Assembly (NCBI GenBank): GCA_030524585.1
Contig: JAUNGJ010000023.1
Span: 1 to 42,549, forward strand
Reading direction: 5' to 3'
Length of the DNA stretch: 42,549 nt
DNA from: Eubacteriales bacterium
GTDB taxonomy: Bacteria; Bacillota; Clostridia; Lachnospirales; Lachnospiraceae
Part shown: positions 34,067 to 42,549 of the stretch, in pieces
How positions within the stretch are numbered: the stretch's first letter is position 1
Layout of the letters: each line of letters opens with the position of its first letter
Position numbers and translations under genes: made by a program
The notes under the pieces: generated by a model
Told to the model about the DNA's origin: nothing
The model's database searches: none
Seen by the model: the letters and a program-made list of their open reading frames with translations, nothing else

Positions 34067-34223
34067 GATAGCGCTCCACTTCATCGTGACAGTACGCAGC
34101 ATATTCTGCTACATCCCAGACCAATCCTCTGGCAGAAGATTCATCTTCGGCAGTTTCCCCTTTTTCACACAGCAGTCTGCCGGACTATCACTGTATGATA
34201 CTGATGAAAACCGCGCCTCTATC
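34067..34223 (-). ncRNA. Lysine riboswitch (L-box) aptamer
   Basis: Read on the minus strand, the P1 helix is GATAGAGGCGCGG at the 5' end closing with GTGGAGCGCTATC at the 3' end. Between them are the conserved L-box blocks ATCAGTA, GGGGAAACTGCCGAAG, GGTCTGGGATG and GTACTGTCAC in the right order. Length is 157 bases. A promoter lies just upstream and a terminator downstream, with nhaC as the first gene. Lysine binding is expected to favour the terminator and shut off the transporter and zinc-ribbon genes. Confidence 0.93.
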
Positions 34224-34245
34224 AAGCTATTATTCACATAGTACA

Positions 34246-34274
34246 GTTTTACCATTTTTACAAACAAATGTCAA
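34246..34274 (-). promoter_or_regulatory. Sigma-A promoter of the lysine riboswitch transcript
   Basis: On the minus strand a perfect -35 TTGACA (34269-34274), a 17-base spacer and -10 TAAAAC (34246-34251). The predicted start near 34239 is about 15 bases before the aptamer P1 helix. Confidence 0.75.
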
Positions 34275-34277
34275 CTA

Positions 34278-35123
34278 TTAAGTATTTCCATTTCCTGACT
34301 GCTTTTGATTTCGATTTACACGCAGAACCAGACTAATACCAAAAGGATTTACCACAATTCCCGTGGCCTCTTTTGCAATGTGCTTTAAAAACTCAGCCTC
34401 GGTCACTACAGAAGTCTTCAGCTGCTTTCCTGCATTTGCATGCTGAAATTTCACAAATTCCTGCATATCCGTAAAGATCGGCTGAAGACTTCCGCTATCT
34501 TTTATCCTAAGAAGCGGCGTGCCGCCGTCCTCCGCTCTTGCAGCGAGATAATAGCCCTCCCGGTAATGTATCATCATCTCTTCCTGAAGCTCTTTCAGCT
34601 CCTCTGCACACTGATCTGCGCGCTGTCCTCTCGCCATCTGCGTAAAATAGATAGCTGTTAAATGAAATTCCGGATTTTCTACACGAAATTTCACTTTTTC
34701 TCCTTTCTTTACCCGTTCTCCAATCTCTGCAGAAAATCTTGGAATCCCCGGTCTTGTAATCACCAAATCAAGATCAAGCAGATATTGTCTGTCCGTATCT
34801 TTATTCAGCAAAACTGCATTAACTCCCATAGAAAACAGGCTGGAAAAAAAAGCCAGCCTCTGCTTCAGAGGAATCGTCATCATTCGAACCGGGCAGCCTG
34901 ACTCTCTAAGAACTTCTGCAGCATGCTTTGCCTCCTTCTCATTGTCAAACACCAGGATTTCATCATCGCAGGTTTCCTCATCACATTCAACATAAGGAAG
35001 TCTTGTGCTGTCAGAAACCAGAGTGCAAAGTGTCTCTGTCTCACGCAGAATCCTGAGCGCCATCCCGTTCTTTTCAGCTGAAGCAGCAACAAGCTTTCCC
35101 TCTTCCGGTTTGCTAATAATCAT
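34278..35123 (-). CDS. SseB-like protein
   Basis: A 281-residue soluble protein. The C-terminal 80 residues (LLRIKDSGSLQPIFTDMQEFVKF, TSVVTEAEFLKHI, GIVVNPFGISLVL) match the SseB domain, named for enhanced serine sensitivity in E. coli and also found in type III and type VII-related proteins as an adaptor. The N-terminal half has no clear family. SseB proteins lack a defined biochemical role. AAAGGAT precedes the ATG. It lies 19 bases after the AEC transporter and probably shares its transcript; the riboswitch promoter begins right behind its stop. Confidence 0.7.
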   Translation of the reverse strand: MIISKPEEGKLVAASAEKNGMALRILRETETLCTLVSDSTRLPYVECDEETCDDEILVFDNEKEAKHAAEVLRESGCPVRMMTIPLKQRLAFFSSLFSMGVNAVLLNKDTDRQYLLDLDLVITRPGIPRFSAEIGERVKKGEKVKFRVENPEFHLTAIYFTQMARGQRADQCAEELKELQEEMMIHYREGYYLAARAEDGGTPLLRIKDSGSLQPIFTDMQEFVKFQHANAGKQLKTSVVTEAEFLKHIAKEATGIVVNPFGISLVLRVNRNQKQSGNGNT

Positions 35124-35142
35124 TTTAAATCATCCTTTCTTT

Positions 35143-36057
35143 TTATAATACAATTGCAGATACAAGCGGTATGGTAACGACGGAAAGAAGTGTCGTAATC
35201 GCCACTCCCTTAGAAGCCAGCTCTACATTACGATCATATTGCTGGGCCAGCATCACCGACATGCTCGCCACCGGTGTAGCCAGCATGATCATACATACTG
35301 CCACCAACAGCTCATTACTAACAAACTGCCTGATAATCAAAGTTCCAATTATTGGTATGATTAACAGCTTCACCGCTGCATACACGAGTAATTTTACATC
35401 CAGAAACAGCTCCTTTAAGCTGATTGCAGATAGAGAAATTCCGATTACCATCATGCTGAGAGGCGCTGTGAGTCCGCTTAGTCCGCTGACTGTTGTCTTT
35501 ACGAACTGGGGAACCGGTACCGATGCCAGATACAGTACCACCGCAATCAGACAGGCCACTACCCCTACATTCAGAATCTTCCTCCACTGAAATCCTTCCC
35601 CCGTGCTATCCTCACCACGCACCATAGCAATTCCATAGGTATAGATCAGCACATTAAAAGGCAGTGTAAATATCGCCGCATACAAAAGAGCTTCATTTCC
35701 ATACACGGCGGCGATAACCGGAAATCCCATAAATCCTATATTATTAAAAGTTGTCATCAACTTGTATATCCCTTTTTCATGTTCAGATGCCCGAAATACA
35801 ATTGGCGCAAGCTGTGCCAGGACGAGAAGAATCACATACATAATCACTGCGATAACTGCCGTATTCACAAGCTCTCTGCCGGTCGCCCTGCCATCTCCGC
35901 CAACTGCCGAATTAATTACCATTCCCGGATTGGCAACATTTACAACGATCCAGGACAGGACCTTACTTGCTCTGCTGTCCAGTACGCCTTTCCTGCTTCC
36001 ATAATATCCCAGCACCATATAAAAAAATAGCACAATCATCTGCTGTAAAAGTAACAT
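35143..36057 (-). CDS. AEC family transporter (auxin efflux carrier/malate permease type)
   Basis: A 304-residue membrane protein with about ten hydrophobic segments. FFYMVLGYYGSRKGVL near the start, NIGFMGFPVIAAVYG around residue 110-125 and the C-terminal MLATPVASMSVMLAQQY are the usual AEC marks. Bacterial members move dicarboxylates, malate or amino acids; the substrate here cannot be read. GAGG precedes the ATG by nine bases. It is followed by the SseB-like gene and preceded, after the nifJ terminator, by about 40 bases. Confidence 0.85.
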   Translation of the reverse strand: MLLLQQMIVLFFYMVLGYYGSRKGVLDSRASKVLSWIVVNVANPGMVINSAVGGDGRATGRELVNTAVIAVIMYVILLVLAQLAPIVFRASEHEKGIYKLMTTFNNIGFMGFPVIAAVYGNEALLYAAIFTLPFNVLIYTYGIAMVRGEDSTGEGFQWRKILNVGVVACLIAVVLYLASVPVPQFVKTTVSGLSGLTAPLSMMVIGISLSAISLKELFLDVKLLVYAAVKLLIIPIIGTLIIRQFVSNELLVAVCMIMLATPVASMSVMLAQQYDRNVELASKGVAITTLLSVVTIPLVSAIVL

Positions 36058-36091
36058 GTTAAAACCTCTTAATAAAGAATATCCTTAGTCA

Positions 36092-36121
36092 TAAAAACCC
36101 GCCGGCTTTCGCCAGCGGGCT
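36092..36121 (-). terminator. Terminator after nifJ
   Basis: On the minus strand GCCCGCTGGC-GAAA-GCCGGCGGG followed by TTTTTAT. A stable GC-rich stem capped by a GAAA tetraloop with one mismatch, 34 bases after the nifJ stop. Confidence 0.9.
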
Positions 36122-36154
36122 TTCAATCAACTCATTATATGAACATCACTGTTC

Positions 36155-39100
36155 TTAATTCTCTGCTCCGTACAGAGTAACAAGCTTCTTCAGATACTCG
36201 TATCTTTCCTTAGCTTCCTTCTCATTCTGAGCAAACATAACTTCTGCTTTCTCTGGGTTGAATCTTGCAAGAGCGTTGTAACGAACCTCTCCATTCAGGA
36301 AGTCTTTGTATCCTTCCATCTTAGGCTCTTTGCTGTCAAGTGTGAACTTACCGCCCTCTGCTGCAGGATTGAATCTGAAGTTGTTCCAGTATCCACATTC
36401 TACTGCTAACTGCTCCTCAGTCTGAGCCTTGCTCATACCCTTCTTAATACCATGGTTGATACATGGAGCGTAAGCAATGATGAGTGATGGTCCCGGATAT
36501 GCCTCTGCCTCAGCAATAGCCTTAACTGTCTGGTTAAAGTCAGCACCCATAGCGATCTGTGCAACATATACATAACCGTAACTCATTGCAATACCTGCAA
36601 GGTCTTTCTTCTTAGTCTCCTTACCACCTGCTGCGAACTGAGCGATAGCGCCTGTCTTAGTAGCTTTAGAAGACTGTCCGCCTGTATTAGAGTAAACCTC
36701 TGTATCGAATACCATTACGTTGATATCCTTACCGCTTGCAAGTACATGGTCAACGCCGCCGAATCCAATATCATAAGCCCATCCGTCACCACCGAAGATC
36801 CACTGTGACTTCTTAGCGAGGAAATCTTTATTCTTAACGATGTCCTGGCAAACTTCACAATCGCAGCCCTCTAATGCAGCAACAAGCCTGTCTGTAGCTG
36901 TTCCGTTTGTAGCTCCGCATCCATAGGTGTCAAGCCACTCAGCACATGCAGCCTTTACTTCCTCAGAAGCTTCTTCAGAAGCAGCTACCTGCTCAACTTT
37001 AGCCTTCAGACCTTCTCTCAGAGCCTTCTGAGCTAACAGCATACCATAACCAAACTCAGCATTATCCTCGAACAGTGAGTTAGACCAAGCCGGTCCCTTG
37101 CCTTCCGGAGTTACTGTGTAAGGTGTAGACGGTGAAGAGTTACCCCAGATAGAAGAACATCCTGTTGCATTAGCAATGTACATTCTGTCTCCGAACAACT
37201 GTGTAATTAACTTAGCATAAGGTGTCTCACCACATCCTGCACAAGCGCCTGAGAACTCTAAGAGCGGCTGTTTGAACTGACTTCCCTTAACGGTGTTCTC
37301 TTTAAATTTAGCGACAACTTCTGGCTTAACCGGAATCTCTCTTCCGAAATCAAAGTAAACCTGTGAACCTGCATTCGCCTCCATGTTCTCCATTACAAGA
37401 GCCTTTGCACCCTTCTTGCCAGGACAAACATTTGCACAAGAACCACAGCCTGTACAATCGTAAGCAGAAACAGTCATTGTAAATTTCATGCCAGGCATAC
37501 CGATCATATTGATGGTCTTAAGTCCTTCCGGAGCATTCGCAGCCTCTTCCTCTGTCAGAGCTACCGGACGGATAACTGCATGAGGACACACATATGCACA
37601 GCGGTTACACTGGATACAGTTCTCTTCCTTCCATACTGGAATATCTACTGCGATACCACGCTTCTCATATGCTGAAGAACCAGATGGAGTAGTACCATCT
37701 ACATAATCAACAAATGCAGATACCGGAAGTGTATTACCTTCCTGAGCATTAACCTTAGCCTGAATATTCTTAACAAATGCAACAACGTCTTCTCTTCCAC
37801 CCTTAACTTCCGGTGTGAACAGACCTTCGTCCTCGCAATCCTTCCAGCTTTCCGGAACCTCTACTGCAACTACCTGCTTAGCGCCAGCGTCGATAGCATC
37901 GTAGTTCATCTGTACGATCTTATCACCCTTCTTGCCGTAAGTAGCTTTCGCAGCCTTCTTCATCAGGTCAATTGCCTCTTCCTCAGGAATAATAGCAGCC
38001 AGTTTAAAGAATGCAGATTGAAGAACAGTATTGATACGTCCGCCAAGTCCGATTTCCTTACCGATCTTAATACCATCGATTGTGTAAAGCTTAATGTCAT
38101 GATTAGCAATAAATGCCTTAACCTGTCCCGGAAGATGTTTCTCAAGACCTTCCATATCCCATGGACAGTTCAAAAGGAATGTTCCGCCGTCTACCAGCTC
38201 CTGAACCATATTGTACTTGTCCACATAAGATGGATTATGGCAGGCAACAAAGTTTGCTTTATGAATCAGATATGTGGACTTAATCGGACTCTTACCGAAA
38301 CGCAGGTGAGACATTGTAACACCGCCTGATTTCTTGGAGTCATAGTCAAAATATGCCTGAGCATACATATCTGTGTTATCACCGATAATCTTGATAGAGT
38401 TCTTGTTAGCACCAACAGTACCGTCTGCTCCAAGTCCCCAGAACTTGCAGTTGATAGTTCCTTCCGGAGTAGTAACCAGAGGAGCTCCAACCTCAAGAGA
38501 AAGACCTGTAACGTCATCTACGATACCAATTGTGAATACCTTTTTCTCTGTATTCTCATATACTGCAACGATCTGTGCAGGTGTTGTATCCTTAGAACCC
38601 AATCCGTAACGTCCGGAGAGAACCGGAACTGCATCGAACTTAGAGCCCTTAAGTGCTGCAACAACATCCAGGTATAATGGCTCGCCAAGTGCGCCTGGCT
38701 CTTTTGTTCTGTCTAATACTGTAATTGTCTTAACTGTCTCAGGAATTGCATCAATCAGAGCTGCAGCGCTGAATGGTCTGTAAAGACGAACCTTAACAAC
38801 ACCAACCTTCTGGCCTGCTGCTGTAAGGTAATCAATGGTCTCATCGATGGTGTCACATACAGAACCCATAGCGATGATAATTCTCTCTGCATCCTCTGCT
38901 CCATAGTAATTGAACAGTTTGTAATTTGTACCAATCTTAGCATTAACCTTGTCCATGTACTCCTGTACGATAGCCGGCATAGCATCGTAGTATGGGTTAC
39001 ATGCCTCTCTTGCCTGGAAGAAGATGTCCGGATTCTGTGCGGAACCTCTCTGGCAAGGATGATTCGGATTCAGCGCGTGCTTTCTGAAAGCTTCAATTGC

Positions 39101-39694
39101 GTCCATATCAACCAGATCCTTCAGATCCTCATAATCCCATGTCTCGATCTTCTGAATCTCGTGGGATGTACGGAAACCATCAAAGAAGTTGATAAATGGA
39201 ATACGTCCCTTGATCGCTGCACAGTGAGCAACCGGTGTCAGGTCCATAACCTCCTGTACACTGGATTCACACAGCATAGCGCATCCGGTCTGCCGACAGG
39301 CATACACGTCTGAGTGATCTCCGAAAATGGATAATGCATGGCTTGCAAGTGCACGTGCAGATACGTTGAACACGCCTGGAAGCTGCTCGCCTGCGATTTT
39401 ATAAAGGTTTGGAATCATAAGAAGCAAACCCTGAGATGCTGTATAAGTAGTAGTCAGAGCACCTGCTGCCAGTGAGCCGTGAACAGTACCTGCTGCTCCT
39501 GCCTCTGACTGCATCTCTGTAACCTGTACTTCCTGTCCAAAGATGTTCTTTCTGCCCTGGGTTGCCCATTCATCTGTAGCTTCTGCCATAACAGATGAAG
39601 GTGTAATCGGGTAAATCGCTGCGACATCAGTATATGCATAGGAAGCATGAGCCGCTGCATGATTACCATCCATGGTCTTCATTTTTCTTGCCAT
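36155..39694 (-). CDS. nifJ: Pyruvate:ferredoxin (flavodoxin) oxidoreductase, single-chain
   Basis: Oxidises pyruvate to acetyl-CoA and CO2 while reducing ferredoxin, the central step of fermentation. It is 1179 residues with domains fused as usual: N-terminal pyruvate domain (YPITPSSVMAE), transketolase C-like and gamma domains in the middle, a two-cluster ferredoxin domain (CIQCNRCAYVCP and CTGCGSCANVCPG), and the C-terminal thiamine domain with the proximal cluster Cys in CAGCGETPYAK and the ThDP site GGDGWAYDIGFGG plus NTGGQSSK. AAGGAGG precedes the ATG. A good promoter is at 39773-39801 and a terminator follows. Monocistronic. Confidence 0.97.
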   Translation of the reverse strand: MARKMKTMDGNHAAAHASYAYTDVAAIYPITPSSVMAEATDEWATQGRKNIFGQEVQVTEMQSEAGAAGTVHGSLAAGALTTTYTASQGLLLMIPNLYKIAGEQLPGVFNVSARALASHALSIFGDHSDVYACRQTGCAMLCESSVQEVMDLTPVAHCAAIKGRIPFINFFDGFRTSHEIQKIETWDYEDLKDLVDMDAIEAFRKHALNPNHPCQRGSAQNPDIFFQAREACNPYYDAMPAIVQEYMDKVNAKIGTNYKLFNYYGAEDAERIIIAMGSVCDTIDETIDYLTAAGQKVGVVKVRLYRPFSAAALIDAIPETVKTITVLDRTKEPGALGEPLYLDVVAALKGSKFDAVPVLSGRYGLGSKDTTPAQIVAVYENTEKKVFTIGIVDDVTGLSLEVGAPLVTTPEGTINCKFWGLGADGTVGANKNSIKIIGDNTDMYAQAYFDYDSKKSGGVTMSHLRFGKSPIKSTYLIHKANFVACHNPSYVDKYNMVQELVDGGTFLLNCPWDMEGLEKHLPGQVKAFIANHDIKLYTIDGIKIGKEIGLGGRINTVLQSAFFKLAAIIPEEEAIDLMKKAAKATYGKKGDKIVQMNYDAIDAGAKQVVAVEVPESWKDCEDEGLFTPEVKGGREDVVAFVKNIQAKVNAQEGNTLPVSAFVDYVDGTTPSGSSAYEKRGIAVDIPVWKEENCIQCNRCAYVCPHAVIRPVALTEEEAANAPEGLKTINMIGMPGMKFTMTVSAYDCTGCGSCANVCPGKKGAKALVMENMEANAGSQVYFDFGREIPVKPEVVAKFKENTVKGSQFKQPLLEFSGACAGCGETPYAKLITQLFGDRMYIANATGCSSIWGNSSPSTPYTVTPEGKGPAWSNSLFEDNAEFGYGMLLAQKALREGLKAKVEQVAASEEASEEVKAACAEWLDTYGCGATNGTATDRLVAALEGCDCEVCQDIVKNKDFLAKKSQWIFGGDGWAYDIGFGGVDHVLASGKDINVMVFDTEVYSNTGGQSSKATKTGAIAQFAAGGKETKKKDLAGIAMSYGYVYVAQIAMGADFNQTVKAIAEAEAYPGPSLIIAYAPCINHGIKKGMSKAQTEEQLAVECGYWNNFRFNPAAEGGKFTLDSKEPKMEGYKDFLNGEVRYNALARFNPEKAEVMFAQNEKEAKERYEYLKKLVTLYGAEN

Positions 39695-39741
39695 TTTTAT
39701 TGTTCCTCCTTAAATTTGAAAATACTAACAGTTTGCGCCTT

Positions 39742-39758
39742 TGCACAAAGTGCATTTT
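39742..39758. repeat. TGCACAAAGTGCATTTT element in the nifJ leader
   Basis: Palindrome TGCAC-AAA-GTGCA followed by TTTT, identical over 17 bases to 33932-33948 in the nhaC leader. It lies between the nifJ -10 and its ribosome binding site. It may be a regulatory site or part of a dispersed repeat. Confidence 0.55.
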
Positions 39759-39772
39759 TCACGTATGTAATT

Positions 39773-39801
39773 ATTATAGTCCCTGCTTTTTGAAAAGTCC
39801 A
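39773..39801 (-). promoter_or_regulatory. Sigma-A promoter of nifJ
   Basis: On the minus strand -35 TGGACT (39796-39801), 17-base spacer, -10 TATAAT (39773-39778). The leader to the ATG at 39694 is about 70 bases. Confidence 0.75.
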
Positions 39802-39858
39802 GTGCTTCGCTGTTAATATTTTGTTCCTTTTCCCATACATTATCGTGCAAACAAAAAA

Positions 39859-39878
39859 GACAGATTACGAATCTGCCT
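39859..39878 (-). terminator. Terminator after lgt
   Basis: AGGCAGATT-CG-AATCTGTCT-type stem on the minus strand followed by TTTTTTG, 18 bases beyond the lgt stop. One G-T pair in the stem. Confidence 0.8.
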
Positions 39879-39895
39879 TTTCATAATAACGTTTA

Positions 39896-40813
39896 CTATT
39901 CCTCTGACGCCGGCTGTGCCTCTTCCTGCACACGTTTCCTATGCCTGTGCATAGTCCGTCTCCTCAACATAGTCTTCCGTACCTTCACAATCAGAACCAC
40001 AGAACCTGCCGTCAGCAGAAATGCCAGCACTCTCGATACCGGCCATCCAATTCCCGGAAGCAAAAGCTGATCGGTACGGAGTCCCTCAATCCAGAATCTT
40101 CCAAAGCCATAGCCTGCAAGGTACACCAAAAAGATTTCTCCTTTGAACATCTGTCTTCTGTGATAAAACAGCAGAAGCGCCAGCACCAGCAGACACCAGA
40201 CAGATTCATACAGGAAAGTGGGATGAACCTGAATATAGCCGACGCCGTCTATCATCTCCAGATGATCCCGCATCTGCTGTGTCACATCGGAGCTTCTCAC
40301 TGCATCAATCGGAATCCGCATTGCAAACAGACCATTGGTATATTCTCCAAACGCCTCTCTGTTGAAGAAATTGCCCCAGCGGCCGATCGCCTGTCCCAGC
40401 ACCAATCCCAGGCAGGCTGTATCAAGAAGCCTTCCCGGAGCAAGGTTCCTCTTCCTTGCAAATACGAACACCGTGATTACCGCGCCGATCACGCCGCCGT
40501 AAATGGCAAGTCCTCCCTGACGGATATTGAAAATGCTGAGCAGATCATTCTTATACATATCCCAGGAGAATATTACGTAGTAGATACGTGCACCGATAAT
40601 GCCGAATATCACTCCGTAAATCGCCAGATCCACATAGGTCTCCGGATTCTGTTTTGTCCTCTTTGCCTGAAGCATTGCTATCAAAATACCTGCCAGAATC
40701 CCGACCCCGATGATCATCCCGTAAAACGCAATGTCAAATCCAAAAACAGAAAATGCTTTTCCAACATTATCAAGATGAATCCCCAGATTCGGGAAATCAA
40801 TTGTCTTATGCAT
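39896..40813 (-). CDS. lgt: Prolipoprotein diacylglyceryl transferase Lgt
   Basis: A membrane enzyme that adds diacylglycerol to the lipobox cysteine of prolipoproteins. It is 305 residues with about seven transmembrane segments. The Lgt signature GRWGNFFNREAFG is present, with GQAIGRWGN before it; VHPTFLYES and FGRFWIEGLRTD are the other conserved blocks. The C-terminus has a basic tail (RRRTMHRHRKR) ending in an acidic stretch. AAGGAAG precedes the ATG. It lies 21 bases after ychF. Confidence 0.94.
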   Translation of the reverse strand: MHKTIDFPNLGIHLDNVGKAFSVFGFDIAFYGMIIGVGILAGILIAMLQAKRTKQNPETYVDLAIYGVIFGIIGARIYYVIFSWDMYKNDLLSIFNIRQGGLAIYGGVIGAVITVFVFARKRNLAPGRLLDTACLGLVLGQAIGRWGNFFNREAFGEYTNGLFAMRIPIDAVRSSDVTQQMRDHLEMIDGVGYIQVHPTFLYESVWCLLVLALLLFYHRRQMFKGEIFLVYLAGYGFGRFWIEGLRTDQLLLPGIGWPVSRVLAFLLTAGSVVLIVKVRKTMLRRRTMHRHRKRVQEEAQPASEE

Positions 40814-40834
40814 ATCTTCTTCCTTTCCGTATCT

Positions 40835-41935
40835 TTATACATTAAAGCGGAAGAGCATGATGTCACCGTCCTGAACCACATAATCTTTGCCTTCCAGACG
40901 GACAAGTCCCTTTTCTTTTGCCGCATTGTGAGATCCACAGGCCATCAGATCGTCATAGGCTACAACTTCAGCCCGGATAAATCCCCGTTCAAAATCCGTA
41001 TGGATCTTACCGGCAGCCTGAGGCGCCTTCGTTCCCCTTGTAATGGTCCATGCCCGAACCTCCGGTTCTCCCGCTGTCAGATAACTGATGAGTCCAAGAA
41101 GACTATAGCTTGCCTTGATCAGTTTTTCAAGGCCAGACTCCACAAGTCCCAAATCTTCCAAAAACATCTTCTTCTCATCCTCATCAAGCTCTGCAATCTC
41201 CTGCTCAATCTGCGCGCATACCACAAACACCTCACAGTGCTCCGCCTTCGCATACTCACGTACCGCCTGCACACCTGCATTCTGCGCACCATCATCCGGG
41301 AGATCATCCTCCGTAACATTCGCCGCAAAAATCACCGGTTTTCCCGTCAGAAGGTTATAGCTCTTAAACAGCTGCTCTTCATCTTCGTCTTCAAAGCCGC
41401 TGAAATTCTTGGCAAGCTTTCCTTCCTCAAGATGCTCTTTGATTCTTTCCAGAAGCTTCAGCTCCTTGGCTGCCGCCTTGTCATTTCTGGCGGACCTGAC
41501 CGTCTTGGCGATCCGCCGCTCCAAAACCTCAAGATCAGAGAAAATCAGCTCCAGATTAATGGTTTCCACATCACGCATGGGATCAATGCTTCCGTCTACA
41601 TGAATAATATTGCTGTCCTCAAAGCAGCGCACCACATGGACAATCGCGTCCACCTCTCGGATATTCGCAAGGAACTGGTTTCCAAGGCCCTCTCCCTTTG
41701 ACGCACCCTTTACAAGACCGGCAATATCCACAAATTCAATTGCTGCCGGAATAATCTTTTTCGTATGATACATCTCACCGAGAACATTTAAACGCTCATC
41801 CGGCACCGTAACCACTCCCACATTGGGATCGATGGTACAGAACGGATAATTCGCCGATTCTGCTCCCGCCTTTGTCAATGAATTAAATAACGTACTTTTG
41901 CCTACATTCGGCAATCCAACGATTCCGAGTTTCAT
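40835..41935 (-). CDS. ychF: Redox-regulated ATPase YchF (Obg family)
   Basis: An ATP-preferring member of the Obg/HflX GTPase superfamily that binds ribosomes and responds to oxidative stress. About 366 residues. [19 protein letters not shown] at the start, [37 protein letters not shown], a coiled-coil insertion and the C-terminal TGS domain ([25 protein letters not shown]) ending DIMLFRFNV are all typical. G4 is NVTED in place of NKxD, which explains the adenine preference. The ATG at 41935 follows AAGGATAAGA; an 11-codon upstream extension has no homology. Confidence 0.95.
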   Translation of the reverse strand: MKLGIVGLPNVGKSTLFNSLTKAGAESANYPFCTIDPNVGVVTVPDERLNVLGEMYHTKKIIPAAIEFVDIAGLVKGASKGEGLGNQFLANIREVDAIVHVVRCFEDSNIIHVDGSIDPMRDVETINLELIFSDLEVLERRIAKTVRSARNDKAAAKELKLLERIKEHLEEGKLAKNFSGFEDEDEEQLFKSYNLLTGKPVIFAANVTEDDLPDDGAQNAGVQAVREYAKAEHCEVFVVCAQIEQEIAELDEDEKKMFLEDLGLVESGLEKLIKASYSLLGLISYLTAGEPEVRAWTITRGTKAPQAAGKIHTDFERGFIRAEVVAYDDLMACGSHNAAKEKGLVRLEGKDYVVQDGDIMLFRFNV

Positions 41936-41957
41936 TCTTATCCTTCCCTCCATAAAA

Positions 41958-41981
41958 GCTCTTCTCACTTAAAGGAAGAGC
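41958..41981 (-). promoter_or_regulatory. Hairpin with T-tail in the ychF leader
   Basis: GCTCTTC and GAAGAGC arms around a 10-base loop, followed on the minus strand by TTTTATG and then the ychF ribosome binding site. It has terminator form but lies between the promoter side and the gene, so it could attenuate ychF or regulate translation. Confidence 0.45.
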
Positions 41982-42092
41982 CCTGATACAGCAATATCAT
42001 ACTATACAAAAGTTCAAAAGTCCACCTTCCATTTCCAAAGTTTTCTGAAGTCATTCCAAATTTAAATAATAGAATATATTTATTTAGGTACC

Positions 42093-42121
42093 TTGATTTT
42101 TAATGTAATTCCTATTATAAT
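42093..42121 (+). promoter_or_regulatory. Sigma-A promoter of the alcohol dehydrogenase gene
   Basis: -35 TTGATT (42093-42098), 17-base spacer, perfect -10 TATAAT (42116-42121). The ribosome binding site AGGAGG follows at 42137-42142 before the ATG at 42149. Confidence 0.85.
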
Positions 42122-42148
42122 AAAAGAAAAACGTATAGGAGGACATTT

Positions 42149-42549
42149 ATGAACAACTTTAATTATTGGGCGCCTACAAAAGTTATTTTCGGCAAAGATG
42201 CCGAGCTGGAAGTCGGCAGGGAAATTGCATCCCGCGGCGGTCACAAGGTTTTGGTTCACTACGGCGACACATTTCTTCAGGAAAACGGTATCTTAGATAA
42301 GGTACATAAAAGTTTAATGGATGCAGGACTTGAATATCTCGATCTGGATGGAGTGGTACCAAACCCACGATTAAGTCTTGCAAGAAAAGGTATTGAATTA
42401 TGCAAAAAGGAAGGCGTCGACTTCATTCTGCCAATTGGAGGCGGAAATGCAACGGACTCCGCCAAATGTATTGCGTACGGCATTGCAAATGATGATTTCG
42501 ACGTAAAAGACCTTATCCTGCAGAAAATTCCTGCCGACAAGGTAAAAAT
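42149..42549 (+). CDS. Iron-containing alcohol dehydrogenase, N-terminal part (cut by window edge)
   Basis: The first 133 residues of a group III (iron-activated) alcohol dehydrogenase, possibly butanol-type: FNYWAPTKVIFGKDAE, VLVHYGDTFLQ, the GVVPNPRLS segment that meets NAD(P), and the nucleotide motif PIGGGNATDSAKCIAYG. The iron ligands lie beyond the edge and cannot be checked. AGGAGG precedes the ATG and a strong promoter lies 30 bases upstream. It is divergent from ychF. Confidence 0.92.
   Translation, partial: MNNFNYWAPTKVIFGKDAELEVGREIASRGGHKVLVHYGDTFLQENGILDKVHKSLMDAGLEYLDLDGVVPNPRLSLARKGIELCKKEGVDFILPIGGGNATDSAKCIAYGIANDDFDVKDLILQKIPADKVK

Noticed and set aside
39941-41701. A 586-codon open frame on the plus strand
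   Set aside because: It is antisense to lgt and ychF, both with clear family motifs, has no ribosome binding site and its translation shows no domain.

Overview
The window looks like chromosome of an anaerobic, moderate-GC Clostridia member, most likely Lachnospiraceae (Dorea/Blautia/Mediterraneibacter-like). The reasons are an anaerobic (cbi) cobalamin pathway, a full-length pyruvate:ferredoxin oxidoreductase, an activase/double-cubane protein pair, strong AGGAGG-type ribosome binding sites and the local gene families. The genus is inferred from family content only. No rRNA, tRNA, CRISPR array or intact insertion sequence was found. Nearly all genes lie on the minus strand, so transcription mostly runs toward lower coordinates.

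Positions 1-17812 hold a large cobalamin cluster. Read in transcription order it is cbiG, cbiJ, a four-gene non-cobalamin insert (GNAT acetyltransferase, S66 LD-carboxypeptidase/MccF-like peptidase, a small unknown protein, an Rpn-type nuclease), then cbiD, cbiF, cbiH, cbiET, cbiA, cobT, cobS, cobC, cbiB, cobD, cbiP/cobQ, cobU, a second divergent cobU-like gene and cbiC (cut by the window edge). Most neighbours overlap by 1-23 bases or lie within 50 bases, which fits one or two operons making adenosylcobinamide, activating the lower ligand and joining them. The chelatase, cbiL and the adenosyltransferase are not in view. No B12 riboswitch is visible ahead of cbiG or cbiD.

Positions 17965-19221 carry a plus-strand SstT-type Ser/Thr symporter, ending at a bidirectional terminator shared with a minus-strand cytidylate-kinase-like gene. 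Positions 20084-23794 carry a compact Fe-S module: cysteine desulfurase, a double-cubane-cluster-type protein, a DUF3343 putative S/Se carrier and a BadF/HgdC-type activase. A perfect dyad overlaps the likely promoter of the double-cubane gene. Upstream in the same direction are housekeeping genes: PreP-like M16 protease, era, a YqzL-like small protein, recO and glycyl-tRNA synthetase.

Positions 30196-31193 are a decayed mosaic: pieces of a DUF4143 AAA ATPase interrupted by an internal piece of a metallo-beta-lactamase-fold gene. Next come a membrane zinc-ribbon protein with a C-terminal galactose-binding-like domain and an NhaC-family transporter, both behind a convincing lysine (L-box) riboswitch with its own promoter and terminator. 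This points to lysine rather than sodium as the transporter's substrate. Then follow an SseB-like protein, an AEC-family transporter, nifJ (PFOR), lgt, ychF and the start of a plus-strand iron-containing alcohol dehydrogenase. A short palindromic element (TGCACAAAGTGCATTTT) occurs in both the nhaC and nifJ leaders; in the nhaC leader it belongs to a string of five small hairpins.
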